DNA of 64,000 nucleotides, from positions 27,391,798 to 27,455,797 of the forward strand of contig OZ005689.1 in assembly GCA_963930775.1 (NCBI GenBank), written 5' to 3'. Shown here piece after piece: positions 31,742-44,495 of the stretch. The position numbers and the translations under genes were made by a program. Numbering within the stretch: position 1 is the first letter of the stretch; each line of letters begins with the position of its first letter. Source of the stretch: Cliona cf. orientalis (lineage: Eukaryota > Porifera > Demospongiae > Clionaida > Clionaidae). The notes under the pieces are model-generated. The model made no database searches. It had not been told where the DNA came from and saw only the letters and a program-made list of their open reading frames with translations.

Positions 31742-32200
31742 GTCACTCTCAGATCAAGGAATTTGGCTGAGGAATAGATCAAATAATCAACTTCCTTTTG
31801 AACGTGGGGTAGTAGCTCCTTTTCACTGAGTAAGCCAAAAGCATAGAGGTGATCACATTTGAAAGCGAGACAACCTCCGTCCCTCATGAAGTGGGGTGTA
31901 CCAATAGCCGTCTAGAGACAATTATAGAACGGATTACCCGATGGAATTGAATGCAGTCTTTCGTGCACCGCATAAAGGTTGTAGGTAAGGGTGATGCGAT
32001 GGCCGGCAGACACAGGTAGAATCTCGTGCTCACCATCCCTGAAGAAAGCGGCCCAACAGACCTCACTCAGGGAAGAATCAGGCAAAGAAGACCAGTTAAA
32101 GACCACCTCCTGGTCACCATGACGAGTTACTAAAGCTCCACCAGAGAAATGAGTTGGAAGACAGATGACCAAACTTCCAAACATGTGGCTTGAAGTGACC
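31742..32200 (-). pseudogene. 2-oxoglutarate/Fe(II) dioxygenase-like gene, broken
   Basis: The frame 32184-31912 shows the double-stranded beta-helix pattern FGSLVICLPTHFSGGALVTRH, then CWAAFFRDGEHEILPVSAGHR and ITLTYNLY. In related proteins the distal iron ligand and the 2-oxoglutarate-binding Arg lie in this part. The frame hits TAG at 31912, then continues open in the same frame with FMRDGGCLAFKCDHLYAFGL and LLPHVQKEVDYLIYSSAKF before entering tandem unit 4. Upstream, GGHFKPH is followed at once by sequence matching FGSLV, so the segment that should carry the rest of the H-x-D ligand motif appears deleted. At least three lesions make this a pseudogene. Family assignment from memory of sponge and fungal homologues. 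Confidence 0.75.
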
Positions 32201-32379
32201 TCCTGGACCGGTGTATTACTTGAGCTTGTGTAGTTCAGCTCGAATGCTTCGGTTGGGGTCCATCAGTGTTTCAATCTCTCTTATGATGGGCCAGTATTAT
32301 GAGGGCAGATTGATGTCATTAGCTTATCTGGGTCAATGATGTATGTATATATATATATTCTTGTATGTTTATGGGGTGA

Positions 32380-32600
32380 TCATTTCAGTGAGGAGAGAGT
32401 TAATGAAATTCACTACACGTAGGTAATGGTTGTTGAGCGCATGCCAGTACACTCAACTTGAACTGCACACAATCTGAAAGACAACTTGGCAGATGATCTG
32501 TACGTATAGGCAAAGGCATGAAACTGAAAAGGTGAGTGCTGGACCTCACTGGCAAGGCTCAGGTCCACAATTAACATCACTGATACTTCCCTGAGCATGA
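32380..32600. repeat. Dispersed repeat, related to 42985-43205
   Basis: gtgatcatttcagtgaggag, ggtgagtgctggacctcactggcaaggctcaggtccac and attaacatcactg have close counterparts at 42979-43170. Confidence 0.7.
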
Positions 32601-34108
32601 CTTGGACTCGTGATAGTCATTGACTGGAGTACACTATTTAATATAGGTGATCAACAACATAGGACTACTAGCAGACTATGATACCTTCACTCTCATTGTA
32701 GCTTCTTAGACGGGAACCAGGCAGCGTATGGGGACCATGCACAGCTGCTGTGGACAGTCGGGGGACCACTCAAAAGAGTGTGACATGCAACTAAATCAGC
32801 CTGACATACTGCTGTAGTCTGGGGTATCAGCCCCATGCCGCTGATGCATGTGATGCTAGATGACATGAGGAATATTATGATTTGCGCGAAGGCTCGCCCC
32901 GCACAGATGATTTTCATCACCACTAGTATTATTGAAGTTCTGCTGTGCAAAGGAGTCTCTTCTCCTTGTTCACTCCAGGCAATACAAGCTCCCGTGAAAC
33001 ATCCATCCAAGTGAGAGCGTACAGCGAAGAACGGTACAGAGAGAGATAATTCAGCAACTTCTTCAACTATAGCCTTGATTTCCTTTGATATCCTTACACT
33101 TCCTGGCAACTGATGAATAATAGTTCCACTTCTTTCAAGCGTCTGGTGAATTTCAAGATGCCTCACCTGCTGGCCTTGATGCCTTCTTCATGTAGAATCT
33201 TTGCGATTTGTAGGCACTTTGTGTTGCTCTTAAAACTGCTTTGCATAGTTACTAAACATCTACACGTGCAATAAAAAAAAATTAAATCGTCCTCCATGAA
33301 CAAGAACTGGACATCCCTCCTTTCCTATTTATCATCGTTCTGTGTAGAAAGAGAGGGGTACCAACAAGAAACAAGCCAAGACCAAACCCCCTTATAAAAT
33401 CAATGCTTACCTTCCCACAAGTAGTCAAGACTCTTCTCACGAGGACCTTGTCCACTTCAGTATGCTCACTATCACTTTTGAGCTTTCAATTAAACGTTTA
33501 TATGTGGTGACGTTGGCTTTAATTAGAAACAGTTGTGGATGTGCCCTATTTAAAACATAAACATACTCAAAATGCAGCGCTATTTAGAATAGAACGGGAA
33601 TGCAACGCAGCATAGAAAACAATTGTATTACGAAGACAGAACGGGAACTTTTCTGTATCCCATCCTCTCCATAGCCAGCGATCCAGGATCTTGTAGTTCA
33701 ATATCCAAGTCTTGTAACTTTCAAAAGTGTTGATAAGTAAGTTGAAAGTCGCTCATGCATGTAGCGCAGCAAGCGCGATAGAACCACACATCATTCTTAT
33801 CAACCAGTGGCAGACACCTAATATCCTATATTGCACTTTTGAGCAAATCTGGGAAAGTCATTATGTTCACATGCTCACGTGGCCACACCCACACATGTAG
33901 CGCATGGGCGTAAAACATTAGCTTCAGTATACAAACACATGGGAAACACTTGAGAGGCTTGGGGTCCATCTTTATGTATGAATCAACAATTTTACTTTGT
34001 CCATCATTTCTATGCTTGTGCATATGTGACCGTCCATGAGAAAACCATGCATATTGCGCTGGATTTCCATCTGAGGTATAGGCCAAACTAGTAGCCAATG
34101 GTGATAAC
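32601..34108. other. Intergenic; one unrecognised minus frame at 32693-33166
   Basis: The 157-codon minus-strand frame (KEIKAIVEEVAELSLSVPFF near residue 28) has no family I recognise and no clear splice borders. A gcgaaggctcgccccgca motif fragment is at 32885. The rest holds no recognisable gene. Confidence 0.3.
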
Positions 34109-34110
34109 TA

Positions 34111-34987
34111 CTGTACTCGCTCTAATTATCCGAACGGCCAAAAATAATTATTAATATTGCCGTTCAGTGCTAAATAGAAAGTAAATAAATTCGGGCAATG
34201 GTTTGTTCGAGTGTAAATAGAACGGATCCGGTGCAAATCGAGAAAGCACTATTGTAGCGACGAAGAAACAGCAGTCGATCAATGTCCAACTATAGGTTTA
34301 TCGTTGTCAGCTCTAGAGTTCTCAGTATCGCTGTGCTCTCAGGAGCGATCACAAAATGATCGCTGTCTCAGGGCCGGGGGAGCCGCTCCGGCTGCTCAGG
34401 CCATGGCCTGAGCAATATTTGGTCTGATTTTCGAAGCTATGTGCTAGTTGAGCATTCCTGCAATATGAACCACGCCTACCACGTGTTCTGCGCAAGCGCT
34501 TAAATGCACGCTCGAGCAACCACATGCACGTGCAACTACCATTATAATAGGATCTGTAGTCCTGGTCTTAGAGATTTTAGCGACCAGGCATCATCCATGA
34601 ACTGACAGTCAATACAGCTGAAGGTGTCCATCTCAGAAATATAATTCTGGGGGAAGGACATGCTAGGCCCCCCCCCCCCCTGTACCCCTTTCCATTAGTA
34701 TGCTGCCACTTTAGCCTCACCATAATTTTCTACCTACCCCCGGCCCTGTGTCTGTGTCTGTGTTACCTTTCTACTCTTTACTGTCCAAGATGTGGTAGTC
34801 ACACTCTTCGATGAACGTGGAAGAGTTGTCTCGAGCTCCTGCCATGCCGTACCGTGTGGCCGTTTGGTTGATTTAGAGCGGATGAGAAAACTTGAAATTC
34901 AAGATGTTCGACGAATTAGGAAGGAAATAATTACTTAAACTTGCCATTCGGGCTATTAGAATGTTCGAATAATTAGAGCGAGTACGG
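34111..34987. mobile_element. MITE family 7 (TA target, CTGTACTCGCTCTAATTAT ends)
   Basis: 877 bp with ends ctgtactcgctctaattatc and the inverse ataattagagcgagtacgg, flanked by TA. The interior contains a C13 run at 34668-34680 and no coding frame. Tc1/mariner-type ends. Confidence 0.85.
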
Positions 34988-34989
34988 TA

Positions 34990-36287
34990 TCCATGTTCAG
35001 ATTTTGGTATAGATGAATAGAGGAATCAATTCCTTTACACAAAAATCTGCTTTGTAGCTTCTAGAACGCTACCAAGTTATGGCTTGAAGAAGTCAGCTGG
35101 GTAGCTACATAGAGCGTCCATGATACGGAGCAGTTGCAGTTGGATAAGCATGGCAGCTGCTCAGAAAAAGTCTCCAGCCACTTCTTTCTTTTGATTTTAT
35201 GTACTACCGAGCTTTAGAAACGTTAGTCTTCTTGTTTTGTTTTGTTTTATTTTTTTCTTGTTCTGAGTATTTTGCTGCCATCTAGCTCACTGACTTAGGG
35301 CAGGGCCACATATTCTTGCATAAATGGCGAGTATATGGACTTCTGCGTGCAACCTACATAGCAATATTTCGCTGTATTTTCTGGAAAATTTTAGTATGGG
35401 CGATCCGTGTACATTTGGCTCATATATCGGGCTAGAGACTTCAAATTTGAAGGAGCAGTTCAAACATTGTAGTTGATGATGGTGTCCTTAACTCAAAATT
35501 GGTTGTCAGTGCAATATGCATGATTTTGTCATGAAAGGTCACATATTGTGACCGTTTACGAGAAAACCCGACATTAGGGATATTTTGTGAAAGTTGAGTT
35601 TGATGTATTGTAGATAAGCTCTACCATAGAGCAAACCCACGTTCAAATTTCAGACCAATTGTGCACTTCTGATACAGTGCTTTGTTTGCAATCGCGCCAT
35701 GCCCCCAATAATCGAGAAATTATGGCTCAAAGGCATTGCTATGCACGCGTTTGGCCATACTATGCGTGAATCGGAAATCAATTGAATGAACCTGGGCGGA
35801 GCCGTTCGAAACGAACGTAAAGATTGAGCAAGGGTTGGATTTCGTCGTTGACAACAGGTGCTGATAGTTCTTCGATGCCCAAGAAGCTTAAAAGGTGAGC
35901 GAACGTACAGTAGTTCGATGAATATAGCTGTATGTAGATATGAATTCTAATTAGCACCAATGCATAGCAATGGGCTGCATGCAGGACAACAGTACAGACT
36001 AGGTAGGTCAAAATGAAGGGTTATTTCGCCTTTCTAACTTATGGTTAGCCTTCTGTAGACGACGTCAAAGGTTAGCAATTTTGACATTTTTCGACGCGAG
36101 GTACTAAAAAACACACATTGCACAAGTAGCATGCGGATCCCGTATGCCGGGTTTGTCAGATGTGGTCACATATACTGCATGCCCATAAAAAACATACCTT
36201 CAAGTAGTGCCCAGAGCTCCAATAATTATTTGATTTATTCATTTATTTTATTTTTTGTCATTGTAACTTTTCCCGTTTTTGTTGCAG
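34990..36287. other. Intergenic with repeat remnants
   Basis: 36060-36125 (gaggtactaaaaaacacacattgcacaa) resembles 23405-23440. A minus frame near 35840-35900 (FLGIEELSAPVVNDEIQPLL) is short and unassigned. Confidence 0.35.
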
Positions 36288-37254
36288 GTATTATTTATCA
36301 ATCTCAACTGGATGCTGATTTTGTAACAGAAGTTATACGGGAGCTGACTACTACATTAGGTGTATTAAACAAAGTTCCTTCGCGAACTAGAGAATACCAC
36401 CTTGTATGCCGCAACCCACTCCTATATGTTCATGTCTTTGATAAAAGCGAACTGACGAGCAATTGTGTGCCCATAATAGCTTGGGATAAATTTGCAACAA
36501 TCTTTTGTTTGCAGTCAGTACCACCAGAACCCTTGCCAGAACCTACAATATCCATTGATTTTCGACCTGTATACATGGATAACATTGCCCTCAAGGAGGT
36601 GGGGGTTACAGGTTCACGATTTGATAGTGTGTTGAGTGGAGATACCCCTTTTGTGAACAGGTTGGTATTAACTGGGACGAGAGAATATGGACAGTGTATT
36701 GGGTACTGAAGGAGAAGGAACAACGACTGGGTGTGAAAGTTTACAACATAAGCCAGCATGGACAACACTGGGAAAGTACATTGTCAGATTTACTCAAAAC
36801 GTCCAAGGTAGCTTTGAATGCAATACCCTTTAAAGGGGTTACCGACATTTTGTTGCTGGGTAAGACCAATGCTCTTTTAATCTTTGTCAAAGAGGACAAT
36901 GCAGTCAATGCTGCTTGCAGCTACGAGGGGATCGACACCAAGACCATATGGATTGAAATAGGCGTGGGACAAATTGCTCGAGTTTATTGTCCGAACTACC
37001 AAAGCGTATTACCCACTATTGAATTGCTGTCGGTAATGTATCTCATCGGGGTGGCACTCTCCTTGAAGATGATGCCTAAGGGCCTATGCCACAGGATAAA
37101 AATATATGGCTGGTTAATTTTCAAAGGCAACTTCAACTTGGGTGTTGAACTGCTTATCTCTAATGATAAACCTCAAGTGAACATCCTTTTTATTTCATCA
37201 AACTTTGTGATGTTAAATCATTATTTTAATTATTTGCATAAATTTGTAAAATAG
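36288..37254 (+). pseudogene. Unrecognised gene, two overlapping frames
   Basis: A strong acceptor (cattgtaacttttcccgtttttgttgcag) precedes an open stretch from 36288 to 36709, then a second frame from about 36680 to 37254. Together they would encode roughly 320 residues with globular composition: FVTEVIRELTTTLGVLNKVP, later FKGVTDILLLGKTNALLIFV and TIWIEIGVGQIARVY. The overlap with a phase change near 36680 suggests a single frameshift, or a missed short intron. The DILLLG..ALLIFVK segment faintly recalls a PD-(D/E)xK nuclease strand pattern, but the acidic residue before VK is Phe, so I do not claim it. Confidence 0.45.
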
Positions 37255-37452
37255 TAACATGGCATGACAAGTACAATTTACATAATGTATATTGAAGAAA
37301 TGTTTTCACACAATTCCATAGTCCGTAATGTTCAGGTATGTGACAGGATTATCTACGGCAGTAGTCAAAACTTGGTGCATGCGAGGGGGATGGTGTCGAT
37401 TTTTGGCCTTATGCAAATGGCAGCAGTGGTGGTAGGATCTGGAGGGATGGAG

Positions 37453-37757
37453 TCACTTCGGTCGGGAACACCCTTCAGCATCGAAATACTTCTGGATGTC
37501 CCTTACCTTCTGTGGAGGAAGGGATATGCCCAACACCTTCTGGTTGTTGGCGATGGCAAAGCCAACAACTATAGTGTCCTCGAGGATAGTCCTCACCTGG
37601 TCCCGAACATGTGAAAAGTCCACCTGTCCAGCACCGGCCACCAGAAACTGCCTGCATGTCTGACACAGGGCAATGGCTTTTCGCTTTACCAGGGATGACT
37701 CTGGCACCAGCAGATGGGGCATATGGCCTCGTAAATAACTTGGCCAGCAGCGTTGAC
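37453..37757 (-). pseudogene. DEDDh (REXO4/ISG20-like) exonuclease remnant
   Basis: After an acceptor (atgttatgtattgcag) the minus strand reads VNAAGQVIYEAICP, like the first exonuclease block after the D-x-E motif. It then changes frame and reads VDFSHVRDQVRTILEDTIVV, then GFAIANNQKVLGISLPPQKV and RDIQKYF, matching the second and third blocks of this 3'-5' exonuclease family. The usual VGHA is VGFA and the expected catalytic Asp after it is Asn, so it should be inactive. It is a single-exon fragment with a frameshift. Identity by pattern memory only. Confidence 0.5.
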
Positions 37758-37857
37758 CTGCAATACATAACATACAAGTGTCAAATTTTTCGCCAAATTC
37801 CCAGTGAACATGCACATCCTGTATGCCATACATCCCTCACGCTGGTGCTATTAGTCA

Positions 37858-39076
37858 CACACACATAGTAGTTATGATAAGTGCGTGTATGTGTATGTGT
37901 GTGTTGAGTGTGTACTTGTGTGTGTTTAGAATAGACGGCAGGATATGGGGGTTGAAGTAATTACTGTGTGTGTATTTACATTTTGCACTCTCTCTCTCTC
38001 TCGCTCTCTACCACAAATCTTCCCTTCATTTTGCATGCAGGGCTGGTGGTGGGACACGGTGGATGAGACAAAAAGTTTTAGCCACGCATACTCTTAGAGG
38101 GATTTTCTAGGAGTTTTTGAAGGGGAGGGAGGAAGCTCTTTTGTATGGAAAACAACTACAAATGTGTGAGGGACCTAACATTTTGAGAAGCGGAAGATAC
38201 ATGTAGTGTGTGGGTGTAGCTTTTTTTTGGGGAGTGGGGGGGGGGGGGGGGGGGGGGGGAGGCTGCTAAATGAAATCCTGATGATCCAAAGTTATTAATA
38301 CCGTAAGCTGGATTTTTGAGTGCGTAGTTACAAAACTTGCCAATGGTGTATACAAGTCAGCTAGATTGCAATTTTAATGAAGCCTTGACCATCATCTCCC
38401 CAGTAACTGCACAGTATTCCTTCCGAAGTTCAGGTTGGTCACGCTGCTGCAGTCGCCCCTTCTGGCAGTGATGCGTGCTATATATAGCGCAAGGCTAGCT
38501 TTATTTATCCATGGCATTACGTAAGCCAAGAAAACACGTGAAGTTCAACCAACAGTGCTTCTCAGAGAAAGTAGCGCTCAGCTTGTAATCTATTCGCTGG
38601 ATACACGCGTAAGATACTCTACATATTTACTGATTTTTAAGTCTCAGAAAGGCTCCAGCGAGGCCCTGAATTTTCTCATAATTACCTCATAGATTACACC
38701 ATAGGTTTCATCATAATTACACTATAATTACCTCATAACCACAGAAAAGTAAATTGCTACTGGGAAGATAATGATTGCTAATTGCCAAGTGGGCAATCCA
38801 CATGATGCATTGTACTTTTGCTTTTACCCCCACTTGGTCTGGTTTCTGGATTCAATTGCTATAGTCATTGCTTAGTCGACCTCTCTGTGTGACGTTTGGA
38901 GACAGTTGTGCTTGGCTGGGTGTTGGCAGGATCACTGTTAACAGTATCAGTGAGGCTCATTCAAGGCATCATGTCACAATGCCCTGGCTCAACTTTAAGG
39001 GAGAGAATAAAGGAATGGCTTGTAACAGCAGCATTGCATGCTCTGTATACAGGGGCATACAAAATGTACCTCATTT
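37858..39076. other. Intergenic, microsatellites and G-run
   Basis: (GT)n at 37881-37925, (CT)n at 37987-38007, poly-G (24 G) at 38236-38259. Also a cctcataattacctcat repeat block near 38690-38740, which recurs near 45740-45780 and 46230-46260. No gene recognised. Confidence 0.5.
38236..38259 (+). repeat. Poly-G run (24 G)
   Basis: Uninterrupted guanine tract just downstream of (GT)/(CT) microsatellites. Confidence 0.9.
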
Positions 39077-40039
39077 CTACTAAGTGTAATTTGGGTGATT
39101 CTATAGTATGCATGCTCAGGATGATACAAGCAAGTCAGCTGTTTCAGTACAACACCACAAAACCACTGAATTACCTTACATGGAATTGCACAATTACATG
39201 CCCAGTCAGTAAACATCTCTATGATGGAAAAACAAACTACATGTAAATCTGATGGGTGTATGAATAGCTGCATAGTGGACAGCAGTCTGGTTTGTGGCAT
39301 CATGGAACTGTACTACAGTTTTCTAAAATATACTGGCCACTATATTATACACACTACCTGGAGCAGCTGTAGTGTCACTACTTTGAAGCATTAACATCAA
39401 GGTCGTATTTTTAGCAATGTTTTTGCATGCAGGGTGGGTGGTGGATGAAGTTTTGAGATAAAAGTATGCATACTCTTATTACAAGACTTTCTAGGAATTT
39501 TTTCAAAGGAGAGGGGAGGAAGATGAAAAACAACTATAAGTACATAAGGACCTAATAATTATTGAGAGGGTGAAGACAACTCTGTATGTGTGTGGGGGGG
39601 GGGGGGGGGGGGGTTGGTGAATAAAAAAAAATGTCATGTCTTGTTAAAGCAGAAATGTAGCTAAAGGAGGAGTGGGGCCACACTGTACATGTGCGCAGTG
39701 ACATACACACATACGTACAGACACACACACACATGGATACATACACATACGTATAGAAGAGATGCATCCTAGTGGTGCATATTTAGCTCATGTTGCTTTA
39801 CCTACTTTGCAATGGAGTACAGGCTCTATAGATTAGTATACAACTGCGTACACATAAAATCAACTATGGTTGCTAGACAACAGCCAAGCCACATGACTGT
39901 ATATTACAGTTTATGTGTATTTATGTGTGTATATGTGTATGTGTATTTTAATGATCAACTCACAAACAGAAATATTTCTACGTAGCTCCTTGCTACTTAA
40001 AATCACCATGTGTGTTAACTACTTAAGGTGGTTAAGAAG

Positions 40040-40470
40040 TCACAATCATGGGATAATGTGACTGAACACTACTAATAGCATGCTATAGTACAATCGAGTG
40101 CCAGTTCGTACAGCGCACACGCGCAGATGAAGACCACACCCCTCACTGCAGGCCAAGAGTAGCTGATCAAACTCACCGTGTAATGGCGAAGTTCGAGCGG
40201 AGTGAGAACGTCGAATGAGGCTCGGTGGCCTGCCGAGCAGGCCTGTCGAAATGTGCGGTGCTCGCACCGCTTGCTCGAGCTCGAGAATGCATCTTTATGG
40301 GCCGTAGGCCCTGGCAACCTCGTTTGTACACACGGCACACAACAATTCTGACCAATCGTGAGTCTTCTGAACTTGTAGGAGAGCGCATCTTTTATGCCCT
40401 CCAGGTTAGGACACAAACTATACAAGAAAAATTGTCGTCGCTCTGAAAAATATTTTTCGTTGTATATACA
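40040..40470. repeat. Repeat family 6 relative inside segmental duplication copy 1
   Basis: It contains agcgcacacgcgcagatgaa, palindromic ctgccgagcaggc, and the end gctctgaaaaatatttttcgttgtata, which pairs with 28050-28075 in reverse. A copy lies at 49340-49770. Confidence 0.6.
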
Positions 40471-42341
40471 TGTATATAATTACTTCTCAAAAATGTACCC
40501 CCCTATTGCAAAACACTAATTATAGGATGTACTCACAAGGACAAACAATTCTAGATGAACTGCAATAGGTCCTGGAGAGAGGGAGAATAAGGGGGAGTGT
40601 GTATGAGAGAGAATGAAACAGAGGGGAGAGAGAGGACTATAGCCAGGTGATGGGATCCAGATGGCTAGGTACTGACACAATGCATAATAATCCAAAGGTG
40701 CATTCTGGTATGCATGAATATAATTTCAGGGGAATTGGACACTCTTTGATACTATTGGGTGCCATATCTAAATCAGAATGAACATAAATACACAGAAGGC
40801 TGTCTACACTCCCTGTAAATCGATCCTTACTTAAAGTTTTGGATTCAAATAGTCCTTTCTATCACTCTCTAAAAAAGAATTAAATTGATTATACATGTTC
40901 AGAGAGAGAGAGAGAGAGAGAGATTTTTTTACTTTATAGGGGAGGGAGAGAGAGAGAGAGAGAGTTGATAAATATACACACATGCGTGTGCACTATTATG
41001 TATTTTGAGTAGCTCTCTCTCAAGTGTACATGTCTGTAGCAGTAGAACAGTACACAGATCACATGCGCAGCTAATCCTGCCCCAATGTGCTGGACCCAAT
41101 TCTACCAATTAGGTTTCGGCCAATGCCAGGCCTCATCAGCAGCACTGTGGGCTTCGAATTCTCCAATATCATCTTAGTCACAACTTAGACCGAGTCAGCA
41201 ACTATACCGTGCTAATTCCACAGAGAGAGGAGTGTGTGGCAGCATTGATAGGTACACACACACATACATGTACATTGCTTTTTCTTTCTTCTACTATTAT
41301 GGTGCATGTTAAGTACATGTATCTATCTCTCAATATGTAACAGTAGAACAGTACATATATATAGATCACAGCACTCACCCAGGCCTAAGTATTGTGCATG
41401 CACACACTGTATTAGATGTTTGCTGACTTAGCAATTGTGCAAATATAAGGTAACTAAGTGGTTTTGTGGTGGTGTACTGAAACACTTCATGACTATTGCT
41501 GTGCATACACACAAAAATTAATGCTGAGTGTGCCAATTCTAATATTGCAGTGTATGTTGAGCAGCTGATCTCTCTCACTTTCAATGCACTTGTACACTGT
41601 AACATACATCTGTAGCACTCTGACTAAAGTTATCAATTTGGAGTAGATGTATAACTCAAAATAAACGTGAATATGTTTTCAAGCAACACATTATATTACA
41701 TTTTTTCAGAAAAAAAGATTGTCGCAAAAAAGCATCAGTTACTGCACTGCGCGTGCACAAGCTAAGGCTGAACATGCAGCTGTTTATATCTATGTGGGCA
41801 ACAATACCGTCACCATAACACACCACCTATGCTTGATAAGCTACCTGTATGTGTTCCTTCCAGATACAACCCTAACCAAATGACCACTTCCACACACTCA
41901 CATCAGCAATCCCCCGCTACAGGTGTGTAGTGTATAGCCATCATAGCCTTGTCCCCAGCCCACTCCTGATTTTTTCAATGAAGGGTATTCTTTGTGGCAT
42001 ATTTTTTTAAATTTTTTACTAGGACCCCAGGGGTCACAACACTCAGAGTAAATCCCTTAGAAACCAAGAAGTACATGTGCATGTAGGTACATACCTTGAG
42101 CCAAGCACTCCACATATAGATATGGACTGTCAGTCTATCCTCTGAATGACAGTACAACCCTGTGGAGGCGAGAGAGTGAGAAAGAGAGGGGGGGGGGTGC
42201 GTGCGGAGCATAGTGCTGTGTGTCTGTCTGTCTCTGATCATGAGCCACCCTTAGCTGCTTCTCCAGGAATACCACGCTCTGACAACATCCAGTTCAACCT
42301 TCTTAAGCCTACAGCAATCATAGAGGGGAAAAAGTTGATTA

Positions 42342-42510
42342 CCGTACTTTATCTAATACTACGTATGGAAAAAATTAATTTCAATTTTGAAAAACGCGCG
42401 TTTTTCTGGTAAAGGTCGTCAATCGCTCCATATATATACGTTATGAGAATTCATAAAAATCTAATTTCTTACGTTAGATTGGATCATACGTTGTATTCGA
42501 TTAACTACGG
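42342..42510. mobile_element. MITE family 1, copy 3
   Basis: 169 bp flanked by TA, with ends ccgtactttatctaatacta and ttgtattcgattaactacgg. The segmental duplication copy 2 has no such sequence at this point, so insertion followed the duplication or was lost from copy 2. Confidence 0.88.
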
Positions 42511-42913
42511 TATTAATGATTTGAATACAGGGTGGGTGCATGAGGGAGACAAAGATCTGAACATAATATTTGAGAGGGGAAAGACAGCTGTGTGTGCATG
42601 GTGGTGTGGGGAATAAAAAAACATATCTTGGAGGGACTGGCGATAAGCAATACTAAATTACCTGCCATTGGCTGGCCTTGCTGTTGACTAGTGTCATGAT
42701 TTGACATGATTCGGAGTCTTTCCCCATGGTTGCTGACCTGACCCTCCAGAGGACAGCATTCCTCTCCTCCAACACATGACAGTGAGAGCCAGCCTTAGAC
42801 AAGGCTACCTGGATGGTGAGGGATGACACAATAATGCATCAGTATTGCCAATATATATTTTGGGGTGATCCTGAGCGAGCACCGAATACACGAGGTACAG
42901 GAAGCAATTTTTT

Positions 42914-42920
<7 letters not shown>

Positions 42921-42950
<30 letters not shown>

Positions 42951-43539
42951 TTGTACATGCATGTGTTTGTGGGGTACGTGATCACTTCAGTGAGGAGAGA
43001 GTTAAATTTTTAACATGTAAGGTAATGGTCGTCATGCGCATGCTCATATGCCCGCACTGCACCCATCAATCTGAGAGAAAACTCAAGTGTAAAGGCAAGG
43101 CATAAAACTTGGAAAGGTGAGTGCTGTACCACTCTGGCAAGGCTCAGGTCCACGATTAACATCACTGGTAGACTCCACTTTCCTGAGCATGAAGATGACT
43201 GCATGGAGGCTTACCATTCAAGCTTGCCATTCTTGTCAGAGTCAGCAAAAGAGGCCTTGGGAAATAATGTGCACCCAACGTAACGATTTCGTGAGTTTGA
43301 GGGGCAATCCCTCTTGAGTGCACCCCAATTAATGTAACTGATTTATTGGTATTTGGACCTCCATTCATCTAACCCTAACGGAACCCAAACTGAAAACTGC
43401 TATGAAGATACACAGGTCTAAGAACTGACCCTCAGGGCCACCTTAGTGTATCGCTTCCAAGGCAGGCACAATCACACCAAAAAATCACACACTCAGCCAT
43501 ATTACATTGTGGTCCGGTGTCAGCACAACCCTATAATAT
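42921..43539. other. (AT)n tract and dispersed repeat
   Basis: (TA)n at 42917-42949. The segment 42979-43205 is related to 32380-32600. Nothing coding recognised. Confidence 0.5.
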
Positions 43540-44010
43540 AGTGATAGCTTGCATAGTAAGCAGACACTTCAGACATTGTTGCTAGTTAGGTGGTGAAGCT
43601 ATAAGGAATAGCATGGCATGGAGTGGCATTATGTCTTTCATGGAAGGATCTAGTGCAGCACAAAGACCGCAGATTATATGCATTGAAGTTCCTGGTCCAA
43701 AGGAATCTCCCTCGCCCTTGCTATTCACAACCCCATGCATCCGTCAGCTGTTAAAGACTACACATGTCTAAGCTCTGCTGGATGTATACAACTGAGTGGT
43801 GCCTTGATCTGTATATATGGTACAATTCCCAATAGCTTCACCAACTACATGTAGCAAGAGTGTCAGACGTGTTTTGCTGTGTCATAACAATGGAGCACTC
43901 CATTTATGCTCAGTTTGGTTAGATTACAGCACAAGGTACAGGCTACAAAACAGACCAATACTTCTCAGATTACCGGCCTGTCTGCATGATAAAGAGGTGT
44001 AGCTGCTAAA
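43540..44010. repeat. Diverged duplication, partner of 59950-60305
   Basis: cattgaagttcctggtccaaagga, ccaatagcttcaccaactacatgtagc and gtctgcatgataaagaggt have ordered counterparts at 60050, 60168 and 60280. Older and more diverged than the 39-kb/48-kb duplication. Confidence 0.7.
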
Positions 44011-44495
44011 ACTTACTAAGATGCATGTAAAAGATGATCTGAAACCTACGTAATAGCAGCTGAGACCATTACCAATTCTTACAAGGACCATATACTAAGT
44101 ATCTATAACGAGCATTGTCAGTTTTGGAGACAGAGAGAGAAGATGTATACCACCGCATGGTGGGTATATGTAATCATTTTTTTGGTTGACTTGGCAGTCA
44201 TGAAAATTCTACCCACGATGATGGGCATGATCAAAAACATGGCAGCATGGCCAGTATTAGCAAGCAAGAGTAGCCACTGTCCTCCAGCTAGTAGTGTACA
44301 CCAATATTCTTCTATCTCATGCTATTTGTCCATGTCTCTTTGCAGGTGTGGCTTGAAAATTGTGAGCGAAATTCAGCATGTGCATTGATTACATATCATT
44401 TGTGTAGCGCAACGCCCCTAGATTGGGTTGCCGTTATGAATAAAATAAACTCTGAGGGCCCTCTCTGAATTTCCACAAATTACCCACCACATATG
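44011..44495. other. Intergenic, nothing recognised
   Basis: Only a short plus frame at 44143-44388 with no recognisable content. Confidence 0.3.

Larger units (their letters stand above)
39077..42920. repeat. Segmental duplication, copy 1
   Basis: Starting at actaagtgtaatttggg and ending near ggaagcaatttttttat, this 3.8-kb block matches 48167-52820 in the same orientation and order, with very few substitutions over long stretches. It holds poly-G (39594-39613), (AG)n at 40902-40964 and a MITE at 42342-42510 that copy 2 lacks. It also has about 110 bp near 41540-41650 missing from copy 2. No convincing gene is seen. Confidence 0.92.

Noticed and set aside
32693..33166. Upstream exon of the dioxygenase gene
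   Set aside because: The frame has no recognisable dioxygenase motif and no phase-matched splice sites to the core exon.
36840..36900. PD-(D/E)xK nuclease motif in the unrecognised gene
   Set aside because: A DILLLG..IFVK pattern is present, but the required acidic residue before the Lys is replaced by Phe. Too weak to claim.
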